Source: Pseudomonadota bacterium
GTDB lineage: Bacteria > Pseudomonadota > Alphaproteobacteria > Rhizobiales > Rhizobiaceae
Reading direction: 5' to 3'
Length of the DNA stretch: 64,000 nt
Assembly: GCA_023404095.1 (NCBI GenBank)
Contig: JAEYDD010000015.1
Span: 62,001 to 126,000, forward strand
The notes beneath the pieces were generated by a model. It saw only the letters and a list, made by a program, of their open reading frames with translations, made no database searches and was not told the origin of the DNA. How positions within the stretch are numbered: the stretch's first letter is position 1; the number at the start of each line of letters is the position of its first letter. Below, one piece after another: positions 41,748 through 50,743 of the stretch. The translations under genes and the position numbers were made by a program.

Positions 41748-42989
41748 ATGTTTCCACTTTCGCATATGATGAAGTCCTTCATACGCAAAGGTTGTCTGAC
41801 CGTCATCGACGCAGAAGGAAAGCGCCATGTATTCAAAGGCGCGCCCGGCCCGCAGGTGACGATGAGGCTGACCGACAGGAAGCTCTACCGGACATTGGTA
41901 TTCAATGCTGAGCTAGCCGCTGGCGAAGCCTACATGGATGGAACGATGCGGTTCGAGGAGGGCTCGACGCTACGGGATTTTCTGACGCTCTTCTCGGTCA
42001 ACCGCCTCTCGCTCGGCTCCTATCCGATCCAGAAGGTCCTGCGCGCCATCAAGATGCGCTTCCGCAAGCGCCAGCAGTCGAATCGTAAGGGACAGGCGCA
42101 GCAGAACGTCGCCCACCACTACGATCTCGGCAACGATTTCTACCGGCTGTTTCTCGATGAGAACATGCTGTATTCCTGCGCTTATTTCCGGGAGCCAGGC
42201 GAGACCCTCGAGCAGGCTCAACGCAACAAGCTCCGGCTACTCGCCAGCAAGCTCGGACTGAAACCTGGAATGAAGGTGCTCGATATCGGCTGCGGCTGGG
42301 GCGACCTCGCGCTTTATCTGGCGGCACTGGAGGATGTGGGCGTTCTCGGCGTGACGCTGTCCAGGGAACAACAGGCGCTTGCCTCGCAGCGGGCTGAGAA
42401 CGCAGGGCTTGCCACTCGCGTCAGTTTCGAGCTGAAGGACTATCGGGACGTCGAGGGACCGTTCGACCGCATCGTTTCCGTCGGCATGTTCGAGCATGTC
42501 GGCGTTCATCACTATGATGAATTCTTCAAGAAGCTGAATGCACTGATGCCGGATGACGGCCTGACAGTGCTGCATTCGATCGGACACATGAGTCCGCCGG
42601 GTATGGCAAGCCCGTGGCTGCGCAAGTATATTTTTCCCGGGGCCTATTCGCCGGCGCTCTCGGAAGTGTTCGAGGTCGTTGAGCGCAACAGCCTCTGGGT
42701 GACGGATCTGGAATTCCTGCGTGTTCACTACGCCACGACGCTCGCCCATTGGACCGACCGCTTCGAGGCGAACCGCGACAAAGTGATCGCGCTTTACGAC
42801 GAGCGTTTTGCGCGCATGTGGGAATTCTACCTGATCAGCGCGGAGATGATGTTCCGCACCGGCAGCCAGCTCGTTTTCCATATGCAGTTGTCGCGCTCTC
42901 GTGACGCCGCGCCGATTGTTCGCGACTACATCACCGACAAACAGCGTGACTACATCGAACGAGAGAAAACGCTCAGTCTGTCTGTGTAA
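41748..42989 (+). CDS. cfa: cyclopropane-fatty-acyl-phospholipid synthase
   Basis: 413 residues from the ATG at 41748 with GAGG five bases upstream. The N-terminal lipid-binding part (MMKSFIRKGCLTVIDAEGKRHVF) is followed by the SAM methyltransferase core: YDLGNDFYRLFLDENMLYSCAYF (the family hallmark), KVLDIGCGWGDLALYLA (motif I), SVGMFEHVGVHHYDEFF, and SPWLRKYIFPGAYSPALSEV. It adds a methylene bridge to unsaturated acyl chains of membrane phospholipids in stationary phase or under acid stress. Confidence 0.95.
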   Translation: MFPLSHMMKSFIRKGCLTVIDAEGKRHVFKGAPGPQVTMRLTDRKLYRTLVFNAELAAGEAYMDGTMRFEEGSTLRDFLTLFSVNRLSLGSYPIQKVLRAIKMRFRKRQQSNRKGQAQQNVAHHYDLGNDFYRLFLDENMLYSCAYFREPGETLEQAQRNKLRLLASKLGLKPGMKVLDIGCGWGDLALYLAALEDVGVLGVTLSREQQALASQRAENAGLATRVSFELKDYRDVEGPFDRIVSVGMFEHVGVHHYDEFFKKLNALMPDDGLTVLHSIGHMSPPGMASPWLRKYIFPGAYSPALSEVFEVVERNSLWVTDLEFLRVHYATTLAHWTDRFEANRDKVIALYDERFARMWEFYLISAEMMFRTGSQLVFHMQLSRSRDAAPIVRDYITDKQRDYIEREKTLSLSV

Positions 42990-43052
42990 ACCGACATTTT
43001 GGGCTTTGCCCAGCGCTCCGTCGTAGGTGGCGGTTCGCGCATAACTGAAATG

Positions 43053-43727
43053 CTACCGTTTGGTTGCCATCCACAATACATGGCGGGCGCCACCGCGTTT
43101 TCCATTGGCGCGCACATTCACCTCGTCGGTGGCAAAGCCCGCCTCCCGCAATCGACGTGTAAAAGCACTATCCGGCGCGGATGACCAGACCGCAAGCACG
43201 CCGTTCGCGCGGAGGGCAACTTTGGCGGCACGAAGACCGCTGTGGTCATAGAGGCTGTCGTTGGAGGCGCGCGTCAGCCCATCGGGACCATTGTCGACAT
43301 CGAGCAAGATGGCATCGTAAGCCTTTTTCCGTGACCGGATCAGCGCGCCGACGTCGCCTATTTCGATGCCGACACGCGGATCGTCGAGCGTGCCCTTGTG
43401 GAGATCTGACATCGGTCCCAGCGCCCAATCGACCACGGCCGGAACGAGTTCAGCGACTGTGACGCGGGCATCGTCGGGCAGTCCGCCCAGGGCGGCCCGC
43501 AATGTAAAGCCCATGCCGAGGCCGCCGATCAGGATTCTGGCGCCTTTCCGACCGGAAATCCGCTCACAGCACAGCGTGGCCAGCGCTTCCTCAGAACCGC
43601 TCAGCCTGCTGTTCATCAGCTCCGTCGAGCCGAGCATGATGGAGAATTCGCTACCGCGCTGCTTCAGGCGCAACTCTCCCCCATCGCCAGGAATGGTCGC
43701 GCGATCAAGCTGAATCCAGGGAAGCAT
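43053..43727 (-). CDS. spermidine synthase-like (polyamine aminopropyltransferase fold) protein
   Basis: 224 residues from the ATG at 43727. A Rossmann core carries RILIGGLGMGFTLRAALGGL (dcSAM/SAM-binding loop), VTVAELVPAVVDWA (acidic end of strand 2) and YDAILLDVDNGPDGL in place of the canonical D-x-x-D-P active-site loop. A C-terminal LAVWSSAPDSAFTRRLREAGF follows. It resembles stand-alone SpeE-like proteins whose substrate is not known. True spermidine synthase activity is doubtful because the N-terminal putrescine-binding domain is short. Confidence 0.8.
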   Translation of the reverse strand: MLPWIQLDRATIPGDGGELRLKQRGSEFSIMLGSTELMNSRLSGSEEALATLCCERISGRKGARILIGGLGMGFTLRAALGGLPDDARVTVAELVPAVVDWALGPMSDLHKGTLDDPRVGIEIGDVGALIRSRKKAYDAILLDVDNGPDGLTRASNDSLYDHSGLRAAKVALRANGVLAVWSSAPDSAFTRRLREAGFATDEVNVRANGKRGGARHVLWMATKR

Positions 43728-43894
43728 CGGCGTATCTCGTTCTGTTGTGTTGTGGGCGCCTCGTAGCTGCAACGCATGATGAGCTTGCGCCGTTTCGTTA
43801 GTGCCTTCATTGTGGCCCTGGCCAACCCCGGCACGAATATCGAAATCAAGAAGATGTCGGCTGGTCGATGGGGCCCTTGGCAGCCCAAGGAACC

Positions 43895-43986
<92 letters not shown>

Positions 43987-44097
43987 GCATACGGTCGGCG
44001 CTTGTTCAGCGCGCCGGCTACATAGCGGCTGATTTGCGTGCTTGCAAGGGGCAGTTTCGCCTGCAGGCAACTAATTGACCGGAAAGCGGCAAAACGC

Positions 44098-44126
44098 CTT
44101 GACAGCTTTCAGAAGCTCGCCTATTG
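44098..44126 (+). promoter_or_regulatory. rplU-rpmA promoter
   Basis: CTTGAC (44098-44103) and CTATTG (44121-44126) are separated by exactly 17 bases, a near match to the rhizobial housekeeping consensus CTTGAC-n17-CTATAT. It implies a leader of about 165 bases before rplU. The rest of the 43987-44300 gap shows no gene. Confidence 0.7.
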
Positions 44127-44300
44127 CCGCACGTGCGTGGCAAAGGCCTAGGGTCTGCCCGCAGTGGGTCGGTACTTTGCGCTGCGGCGGCAAGTGCCCG
44201 GACCATTTTCACCGGCGGGATCAATCCCGTCCAAACCGACTGACAAAAAGACGGCCTCGCTTTTCTGCGAAGAGCCGGAACGAACATGAAAGGACAAGAA

Positions 44301-44675
44301 ATGTTCGCAGTCATCAAGACCGGCGGTAAGCAGTACCGCGTGGCAGCCAACGACGTCGTGACGGTTGAAAAGCTCGTCGCTGTCGCTGGCGACAAGATTG
44401 AATTCACCGAAGTGCTGATGGTCGGCGAAGGCGCCGACGCGACGATCGGCGCTCCCTTCGTCGAAGGTGCGGTCGTGACCGCCGAAGTCGTCGAGCAGGG
44501 GCGTGCCAAGAAGGTCATCGCCTTCAAGAAGCGTCGCCGCCAGAACTCCAAGCGTTCGCGCGGCCATCGCCAGCACCAGACGACTGTCCGGATCGTGGAC
44601 ATCGCGGCAGCCGGCGGCAAGGCCAAGAAGTCTTCCAAGAAGACCGAAGCCGCTGCCGAAGCAGCAGCGAACTGA
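44301..44675 (+). CDS. rplU: 50S ribosomal protein L21 (bL21)
   Basis: 124 residues from the ATG at 44301 (AAGGAC upstream; an in-frame ATG at 44286 is less likely). The L21 core is MFAVIKTGGKQYRVAANDVVTVEKL, VLMVGEGADATIGAPFV and the signature KKVIAFKKRRRQNSKRSRGHRQHQTTVRIVDI. The C-terminus carries a Lys/Ala-rich extension (KAKKSSKKTEAAAEAAAN) typical of alphaproteobacteria. It lies 30 bases upstream of rpmA in the standard rplU-rpmA pair. Confidence 0.97.
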   Translation: MFAVIKTGGKQYRVAANDVVTVEKLVAVAGDKIEFTEVLMVGEGADATIGAPFVEGAVVTAEVVEQGRAKKVIAFKKRRRQNSKRSRGHRQHQTTVRIVDIAAAGGKAKKSSKKTEAAAEAAAN

Positions 44676-44705
44676 AGATCAGGACGAAGGTAAAGGAGAA
44701 CTCCC

Positions 44706-44975
44706 ATGGCACACAAAAAAGCTGGCGGTTCCTCGCGCAACGGTCGCGATTCGGAGTCCAAGCGCCTTGGCGTGAAGAAATTCGGCGGCGAAACCGTCAT
44801 TGCAGGCAACATCATCGTCCGTCAGCGCGGTACGAAGTGGCATCCGGGCGCCAATGTCGGTCTCGGCAAGGACCACACGATTTTTGCGCTTACGGCTGGC
44901 AACGTGAACTTCCGTACGAAGGCCAATGGCCGCGTGTACGTGTCTGTAATGCCGAAAGCCGAAGCAGCGGAATAA
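44706..44975 (+). CDS. rpmA: 50S ribosomal protein L27 (bL27)
   Basis: 89 residues. AHKKAGGSSRNGRDSESKRLGVKKFGGE at the N-terminus reaches the peptidyl-transferase centre; GNIIVRQRGTKWHPGANVGLGKDHTIFA is the family signature. There is no N-terminal cleavage extension of the Firmicutes type. It is followed by a strong terminator at 45051-45082. Confidence 0.97.
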   Translation: MAHKKAGGSSRNGRDSESKRLGVKKFGGETVIAGNIIVRQRGTKWHPGANVGLGKDHTIFALTAGNVNFRTKANGRVYVSVMPKAEAAE

Positions 44976-45050
44976 GCCGGTAGCGCTCTAAAACAGCCGG
45001 CGTCTCATCGACCCGGCTGATGCTACAGGTATCGAACCTGCAGAAACAAA

Positions 45051-45082
45051 AGGGGAGATGGGGCAATCCATCTCCCCTTTCT
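45051..45082 (+). terminator. intrinsic terminator after rpmA
   Basis: AGGGGAGATGG (45051-45061) and CCATCTCCCCT (45068-45078) form a perfect 11-base stem with a six-base loop, flanked by an A-run and by TTTCTGTT. It lies just before the ribosome site of the first GNAT gene. Confidence 0.8.
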
Positions 45083-45102
45083 GTTCATCTGGAGGATCGA
45101 AC

Positions 45103-45735
45103 ATGTTCAGCGAATTGCTGAGGGAAGACCAATCCCGGTCTCCCGAACAACGGCCAAGGCCGGAACGGTCAAGGACCGATTGCCCGATCTTATTGACGCA
45201 GCGGCTCGTTCTCAGAGCCCCGCACGAAGACGACATCGACGCCCTTGCCCATCTCGCCAACAACGCCAACATCGCAACGATGGTTGCCCGCATGCCGCAT
45301 CCATACACGATCGCGGACGCGGCTGACTTCGTGCGACGCACAAAAGCCGGCGCGATTGGCAAGTGCGTCTATGCGATTACAACGGCGGATAACGGCGCGT
45401 TCATCGGCTGCTGCGGTGTCGAGCCCCAGGAAGACGGGCGCACGGTCGAACTCGGCTACTGGCTCGGCGAACCATACTGGAACCGGGGCTACGCCACGGA
45501 AGCGGCGCAAAGCCTGACGGACATGGTCTTCAGGACCCGCGACGTCGACCAGATCGATGCGCGGTGCCGGGTCATGAACATCCCCTCACGTCGGGTCATC
45601 CAGAAGTGCGGCTTCCAGTTCCAGGCGACCGGCATGGTCCAGAGCCTTGCCGTCGGCGGAATGGTGTCTGTGGAGTGGTACCGGCTGGACCGGCGAACGT
45701 GGGTTTCCCTGAAGAGCTGGGGGAACATCGGATGA
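45103..45735 (+). CDS. GNAT family N-acetyltransferase (RimJ/RimL-like)
   Basis: 210 residues from the ATG at 45103 with GGAGG upstream. RimJ-type GNAT: TQRLVLRAPHEDDIDALAHLANNANIATMVARMPHPY at the start, GCCGVEPQEDGRTVELGYWLGEPYWNRGYATEAAQSL (acetyl-CoA pyrophosphate loop, usual Q/RxxGxG/A degenerate here as NRGYAT) and DQIDARCRVMNIPSRRVIQKCGF. The acceptor is unknown; relatives acetylate protein N-termini or ribosomal proteins. It is coupled to the next GNAT gene by ATGA. Confidence 0.9.
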   Translation: MFSELLREDQSRSPEQRPRPERSRTDCPILLTQRLVLRAPHEDDIDALAHLANNANIATMVARMPHPYTIADAADFVRRTKAGAIGKCVYAITTADNGAFIGCCGVEPQEDGRTVELGYWLGEPYWNRGYATEAAQSLTDMVFRTRDVDQIDARCRVMNIPSRRVIQKCGFQFQATGMVQSLAVGGMVSVEWYRLDRRTWVSLKSWGNIG

Positions 45736-46322
45736 GCGCGCTTCGCCTTGAGCGGGAAGACCATGTCGTCGGTGATCCTGGAGCGGTGCCGACCATTGCA
45801 ACGGCGCGGCTGATGCTGCGTCCGCATCGGCTGGCGGATGCGCCGGCAATCGCCGAATCGCTGAGCGATTTCCGGGTCTCGCGCATGCTGGCGCGGGTCC
45901 CCGCACCGTTCGACCGGCAGGATGCGGAAGAGTGGCTTGCGGGCGTGACGAGCGGGCTCGTACCGGGATGGGCGCTTGCCATCACCACCGGGGACGATGT
46001 TCATATCGGAGCTGTCTTCTTCGAGGAACGGGCCGGCGGCTGGCATCTCGGTTACTGGCTGAACCGCTTCTACTGGGCCCGCGGCTACATGGGCGAGGCC
46101 GTGCAGGCGGCAACGGCGCGGTTTCTCATGCGAATGCCGGGGGTGGAGGTCCATTCGGGCGTGTTTGCCGACAATCCCGCCTCGCTGAAGGTGCAGGAGA
46201 GGATCGGCTTCCGCATCGTCGGGCTGAGCGAGATCTACTCGGTCGCGCGCAGTGCGATGGTGCCGCATGTCGAGACGCTGCTTTCACCGGGCGATTTTCG
46301 CCCGGTTGCCTCACGGCGGTGA
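45732..46322 (+). CDS. GNAT family N-acetyltransferase
   Basis: 196 residues from the ATG at 45732, overlapping the preceding GNAT stop by four bases. It has the same RimJ-like plan (ATARLMLRPHRLADAPAIAESLSDFRVSRML; GYWLNRFYWARGYMGEAVQAAT; VHSGVFADNPASLKVQERIGFRIVG). The two neighbours are divergent paralogues rather than recent copies. The pair between rpmA and obgE suggests, but does not show, a link to ribosome function. Confidence 0.9.
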   Translation: MSALRLEREDHVVGDPGAVPTIATARLMLRPHRLADAPAIAESLSDFRVSRMLARVPAPFDRQDAEEWLAGVTSGLVPGWALAITTGDDVHIGAVFFEERAGGWHLGYWLNRFYWARGYMGEAVQAATARFLMRMPGVEVHSGVFADNPASLKVQERIGFRIVGLSEIYSVARSAMVPHVETLLSPGDFRPVASRR

Positions 46323-46354
46323 CATCGACCGTCGCGCGGTGGAGGAACTGCAGC

Positions 46355-47215
46355 CTAGCCGAGCTCGAACCAGACCGGCAGGTGATCCGACCCGGTCGCG
46401 GCCTCGTCGACCCAGGCGTCCTTGAGGCGCCCGACGAGGCCGTGACTGATGAAGCAATAGTCTAGGAACATTCGGTTGGCGTGGTCCCGCGGATCGATCC
46501 AGCTGTAGCTGTCCTGTGTTCGCCGCCCAAGGCCGGCGAACACGTCGATGGGAAAGGTCGCTCTGATCTGCCGGCCATAATAGGCGTCGATCTCGCCAAC
46601 CATGCTGCAGTATTCCGGCGATTCCGGGATCATGTTGAAGTCGCCCATCAGGACGTAGTCGTCCGGGAAAGGCGGCTGTCGGAGACCGAACTCCTGGGCG
46701 CCGGAAATCGCGCCGCCATCAAGGGCATAGGCTTGTACCTGCGCCTTCAGGTGGCGGATCTGCTCGATCCGTTCGCCGCGGTAGACGTGGTCGAGATGGA
46801 CGGAATAGACGCGAAGGTCCCCGCCCGGTGCATCGATCACCGCCTCGGTCGCGCCGCGCTGAAGGTTGAGCTTGTCGAGCGTGCGGCTGCGCGGCAGGGG
46901 AATGAGGCGCGAGGCGAGGATGGGATGGCGCGACAGCACCATGTTGCCAAACTGGAAGCGTCGGCTGACCGCCCGACCGGCCTCGACGACAGAGCCCGCA
47001 TCAACGTCGCAGGCCGGCCAGTAAACGGAAAAGTGGGCGGGGAGAAGGCTTTGGAGTTGGGCGACCATGTCAATTTCGCCGTTGCGATGGAAGCCGCGGG
47101 TCACTTCCTGCAGGGCGATGATGTCGGCGCCTTCGATCTCTGCGGCGATCCGGGCAAGATCCAGCCGTCCATCGAGGCCGATGCCATACTGAATGTTGTA
47201 GCTGACGAATTTCAC
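46355..47215 (-). CDS. endonuclease/exonuclease/phosphatase (EEP) family protein
   Basis: 286 residues. DNase I-like fold: MKFVSYNIQYGIG (strand 1 with Asn), ADIIALQEVTRG (metal-binding Glu), LRVYSVHLDHV (His), DYVLMGDFNMIP (Asp-x-Asn) and the terminal ATGSDHLPVWFEL (Asp-His catalytic pair). All catalytic positions are kept, so it is probably an active metal-dependent phosphodiesterase or phosphatase. Substrates in this superfamily range from DNA to phospholipids. No signal peptide is seen. It is divergent from obgE. Confidence 0.9.
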   Translation of the reverse strand: MKFVSYNIQYGIGLDGRLDLARIAAEIEGADIIALQEVTRGFHRNGEIDMVAQLQSLLPAHFSVYWPACDVDAGSVVEAGRAVSRRFQFGNMVLSRHPILASRLIPLPRSRTLDKLNLQRGATEAVIDAPGGDLRVYSVHLDHVYRGERIEQIRHLKAQVQAYALDGGAISGAQEFGLRQPPFPDDYVLMGDFNMIPESPEYCSMVGEIDAYYGRQIRATFPIDVFAGLGRRTQDSYSWIDPRDHANRMFLDYCFISHGLVGRLKDAWVDEAATGSDHLPVWFELG

Positions 47216-47288
47216 GATAATCTTTGACCTCCGCAGGAACCGGCTATATCGAAGCTGCGAAACGCAAGCAAAAGAACGGCGAACCGAA

Positions 47289-48302
47289 ATGAAGTTTCTC
47301 GATCAAGCGAAAGTCTATATCCGCTCAGGCGACGGCGGTGCAGGGGCTGTCTCGTTTCGTCGCGAAAAATTCATCGAGTTCGGCGGCCCGGACGGCGGCG
47401 ATGGCGGGCGTGGCGGCGACGTCTGGGTGGAGGCCGTCAATGGCCTGAACACGCTCATCGATTTCCGCTACCAGCAGCATTTCAAGGCCGCTACCGGCAT
47501 GCACGGCATGGGCCGCAACCGGACCGGCGCGGGCGGCGCATCGGTGACCCTGAAGGTGCCGGTCGGCACGCAGGTGTTCGAAGAGGACGACGAGACGCTG
47601 ATCGTCGACCTGACCAAGGAGGGGCAGCGCTTCCGGCTTGCCGCCGGCGGCAATGGCGGCTTCGGCAACACGCATTTCAAATCATCCACGAACCAGGCGC
47701 CCAACTGGGCCAATCCGGGTCTGGAGGGGGAGGAAAAGACGATCTGGCTGCGGCTCAAGCTCATCGCCGATGCCGGGCTGGTGGGGCTGCCGAACGCCGG
47801 AAAGTCCACCTTCCTTGCGACCTGCACGCGGGCGCGGCCGAAGATCGCCAACTATCCGTTCACGACGCTGCATCCGAATCTCGGTGTCGCCACGGTCGAC
47901 GGGCGTGAGTTCATCCTCGCCGATATTCCGGGCCTGATCGAAGGAGCGCACGAGGGGACCGGTCTTGGCGATCGCTTCCTCGGACATGTGGAGCGCACGC
48001 GGGTTCTGCTGCATCTGGTCTCGGCGCAGGAAGAGAATGTCGGCAAGGCTTACAAGACCGTCAAAAACGAGCTCGAAGCCTATGGCGGCGGGCTGACCGA
48101 CAAGCCGGAGATCGTCGCACTGTCGCAGATCGACATCCTCGATGAGGACGAACTGAAGAAAAAAGCTAAGGAGCTGCAGAAGGCCTGCGGCCAGAAGCCG
48201 CTCCTTTTGTCTGCGATCACAAACGTCGGCATGGTCGATGCTTTGCGCGCCTTGCGGGACGAGATTGTCCGCTTCGACACGGAAGAACGGGAAGGCGACT
48301 AG
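47289..48302 (+). CDS. obgE: GTPase ObgE/CgtA
   Basis: 337 residues. The N-terminal Gly-rich Obg fold (KFLDQAKVYIRSGDGGAGAVSFRREKFIEFGGPDGGDGGRGGDV) and the G domain with G1 GLPNAGKST, G3 DIPGLIEGAHEGTGLG and G4-like SQID are present. The C-terminal OCT domain is missing, as is usual in alphaproteobacteria. It acts in 50S assembly and stress responses. It is one base upstream of proB, in an obgE-proB-proA-nadD run. Confidence 0.96.
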   Translation: MKFLDQAKVYIRSGDGGAGAVSFRREKFIEFGGPDGGDGGRGGDVWVEAVNGLNTLIDFRYQQHFKAATGMHGMGRNRTGAGGASVTLKVPVGTQVFEEDDETLIVDLTKEGQRFRLAAGGNGGFGNTHFKSSTNQAPNWANPGLEGEEKTIWLRLKLIADAGLVGLPNAGKSTFLATCTRARPKIANYPFTTLHPNLGVATVDGREFILADIPGLIEGAHEGTGLGDRFLGHVERTRVLLHLVSAQEENVGKAYKTVKNELEAYGGGLTDKPEIVALSQIDILDEDELKKKAKELQKACGQKPLLLSAITNVGMVDALRALRDEIVRFDTEEREGD

Positions 48303-48303
48303 G

Positions 48304-49479
48304 ATGGCTGAGACCCGTAAGGCGCTTTCGAGCCACAAGCGCATCGTCATCAAGATCGGTTCTGCGCTGCTGGTCGATCGGGCGACAGGGTTGAAAAAGG
48401 CCTGGCTGGATGCAGTGTGCGCCGACATCGCAGCACTTCGCGCCGGCGGCGCGGATGTGCTGGTGGTCTCGTCGGGGGCGATCGCGCTCGGGCGGACCGT
48501 GCTGAACCTGCCCAAGGGCGCGTTGAAGCTGGAGGAAAGCCAGGCAGCAGCAGCCGTAGGTCAGATCGCTTTGGCCCGGGCGTGGTCCGAGAGCCTTTCG
48601 ACCGAGGGAATCGTGGCCGGCCAGATCCTCTTGACCCTTGGCGACACGGAAGAGCGGCGACGCTATCTCAATGCGCGAGCAACGCTGAAGCAGCTTCTCA
48701 AACTCGGCTCCGTTCCGATCATCAACGAAAACGACACGGTCGCCACGACCGAGATTCGTTATGGCGACAACGATCGCCTGGCCGCGCGCGTGGCAACCAT
48801 GGCGGGCGCAGACCTGCTGGTGCTGCTGTCCGATATCGACGGGCTTTATACGGCACCTCCCCATCTCGATCCGCAGGCCAAGTTTCTCGATACGATCGCC
48901 GAGATCACACCGGAAATCGAGGCGATGGCGGGCGGGGCGGCTTCCGAGCTGTCGCGCGGCGGCATGCGCACCAAGATCGATGCCGGCAAGATCGCGACCG
49001 GTGCGGGCTGCGCGATGATCATCGCATCCGGCAAGCCTGACCATCCGCTCCGCGCCGTCGCAGAAGGGGCGCGCTCCTCGTGGTTTGCGCCATCCGGTTC
49101 GCCGGCTACCGCCCGAAAGACGTGGATCGCCGGACAGTTGCAGCCAGCCGGCATCCTTTCCATCGACGAGGGTGCGGAGACGGCGCTGCGCTCCGGCAAG
49201 AGCCTCCTTCCCGCCGGCGTGCGGTCGGTGTCCGGCCTGTTCTCGCGCGGCGACACCATCGCGATCGTCGGCTTGAACGGCCGCGAGATCGCGCGCGGCC
49301 TTGCGAGCTATGACGCCGAGGAGGCGAGACAGATCGCCGGCAAGAAATCGACCGAGATCGCCGGCCTTCTCGGTTACCCGGGTCGGGCCGCGATGGTCCA
49401 CCGCGACGATCTCGTCATGACCGGCGCCTTGCGGCCGGACGGCGCGTCGGCGCAGAAGAAGGATCCCGCCCATGCTTGA
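48304..49479 (+). CDS. proB: glutamate 5-kinase
   Basis: 391 residues from the ATG at 48304. The amino-acid kinase domain (RIVIKIGSALLV, VVSSGAIALGRTVLNL, GQILLTLGDTEERRRYLNARATLKQLL, PIINENDTVATTEIRYGDNDRLAARVA, LLVLLSDIDGLYT, GGMRTKIDAGKIATGAGC) is followed by a C-terminal PUA domain (about 275-375: LSIDEGAETALRSGKSLLPAGV). It catalyses the first step of proline synthesis. It overlaps proA by eight bases. Confidence 0.96.
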   Translation: MAETRKALSSHKRIVIKIGSALLVDRATGLKKAWLDAVCADIAALRAGGADVLVVSSGAIALGRTVLNLPKGALKLEESQAAAAVGQIALARAWSESLSTEGIVAGQILLTLGDTEERRRYLNARATLKQLLKLGSVPIINENDTVATTEIRYGDNDRLAARVATMAGADLLVLLSDIDGLYTAPPHLDPQAKFLDTIAEITPEIEAMAGGAASELSRGGMRTKIDAGKIATGAGCAMIIASGKPDHPLRAVAEGARSSWFAPSGSPATARKTWIAGQLQPAGILSIDEGAETALRSGKSLLPAGVRSVSGLFSRGDTIAIVGLNGREIARGLASYDAEEARQIAGKKSTEIAGLLGYPGRAAMVHRDDLVMTGALRPDGASAQKKDPAHA

Positions 49480-50743
49480 GCAAGCCAACGTCGCCGAACT
49501 GATGGCCACGATCGGCAAAAGAGCGCGCGCGGCTGCCCGCCCGCTGGCAACGGTGTCGACGGAGACGAAGAACCGCGCACTCGAAGCGATGGCAACGGCT
49601 ATACAGGCGGAAAAGGAAACGATCCTTGCAGCCAATGCGATCGACCTTCTGCATGCCCGCGAGAGCGGCGTTGCAGCATCCTTCATCGATCGGCTGACGC
49701 TGACAGGGGAACGGATTGAGGCGATCGCCGCCGGCATTCGCGATATCGCCGCCTTCAAGGATCCGGTCGGCGACGTGATCGCCGAATGGGACCGCCCGAA
49801 CGGGTTGCACATCGAGCGTGTGCGCACGCCGCTCGGCGTCATCGGGGTCATCTACGAGAGCCGGCCGAACGTGACGGCGGACGCTGGCGCGCTGTGCCTG
49901 AAGGCCGGCAATGCCGTGATCCTGCGGGGCGGTTCGGACAGCCTGAACTCGTCTCAGGCCATCCATTCCTGCCTGGTGCAGGGCCTGAGCGAAGCGGGCT
50001 TGCCCGAGCATGCGATCCAGATGGTGCCGGTCGCGGACCGGGCGGCTGTCGGCGCGATGCTGTCGGGCCTCGACGGTTGCATCGACGTCATCGTGCCGCG
50101 CGGCGGCAAGAGCCTGGTGGCCCGTGTGCAGAAAGAGGCGCGCGTTCCAGTCTTCGCCCATCTCGAAGGTCTCTGCCATATCTATGTTGACCGCTCCGCC
50201 GACCTGGAGATGGCACGCCGTATCGTCGTCAATTCGAAAATGCGCCGTACCGGAATCTGCGGTGCGGCCGAGACGCTTCTGATTGACCGGGCGGGTGCCG
50301 AGACGCTGCTTTCGCCGCTTGTTTCGGCGCTGAAGGAAGCCGGCTGTGAAGTGCGAGCGACCGAGGAAATCCGCGCCCGCGTTCCGGGGCTGGAGCCGGC
50401 GACCGAACAGGACTGGTCGACCGAATATCTCGACGCGATCATTGCCGTCGCGCTGGTCGACGGCGTCGACGGCGCGATCGAGCATATCGGCCGCTGGTCT
50501 TCGGCGCATACCGAGGCGGTGATCGCGCAGGACCAGGCCGTGGCCGACCGATTCTTCGCGGAGATCGATTCGGCGATCCTTCTGCACAATGCTTCCACCC
50601 AGTTTGCCGACGGTGGCGAATTTGGCATGGGCGGCGAGATCGGCATCGCCACGGGCAAGATGCATGCCCGCGGTCCGGTCGGCGTCGAACAGTTGACCTC
50701 GTTCAAATACAGGGTGCGCGGCACCGGACAGGTGCGGGCGTAA
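49472..50743 (+). CDS. proA: glutamate-5-semialdehyde dehydrogenase
   Basis: 423 residues. Aldehyde dehydrogenase superfamily: PLGVIGVIYESRPNVTADAGALCLKAGNAVILRGGSDSLNSS, DVIVPRGGKSLVARV, and the catalytic Cys in KMRRTGICGAAETLLID, with the ProA tail FGMGGEIGIATGKMHARGPVGVEQLTSFKY. It reduces glutamyl-5-phosphate to the semialdehyde, working with ProB. The genes overlap, so stoichiometric synthesis is likely. Confidence 0.96.
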   Translation: MLEQANVAELMATIGKRARAAARPLATVSTETKNRALEAMATAIQAEKETILAANAIDLLHARESGVAASFIDRLTLTGERIEAIAAGIRDIAAFKDPVGDVIAEWDRPNGLHIERVRTPLGVIGVIYESRPNVTADAGALCLKAGNAVILRGGSDSLNSSQAIHSCLVQGLSEAGLPEHAIQMVPVADRAAVGAMLSGLDGCIDVIVPRGGKSLVARVQKEARVPVFAHLEGLCHIYVDRSADLEMARRIVVNSKMRRTGICGAAETLLIDRAGAETLLSPLVSALKEAGCEVRATEEIRARVPGLEPATEQDWSTEYLDAIIAVALVDGVDGAIEHIGRWSSAHTEAVIAQDQAVADRFFAEIDSAILLHNASTQFADGGEFGMGGEIGIATGKMHARGPVGVEQLTSFKYRVRGTGQVRA

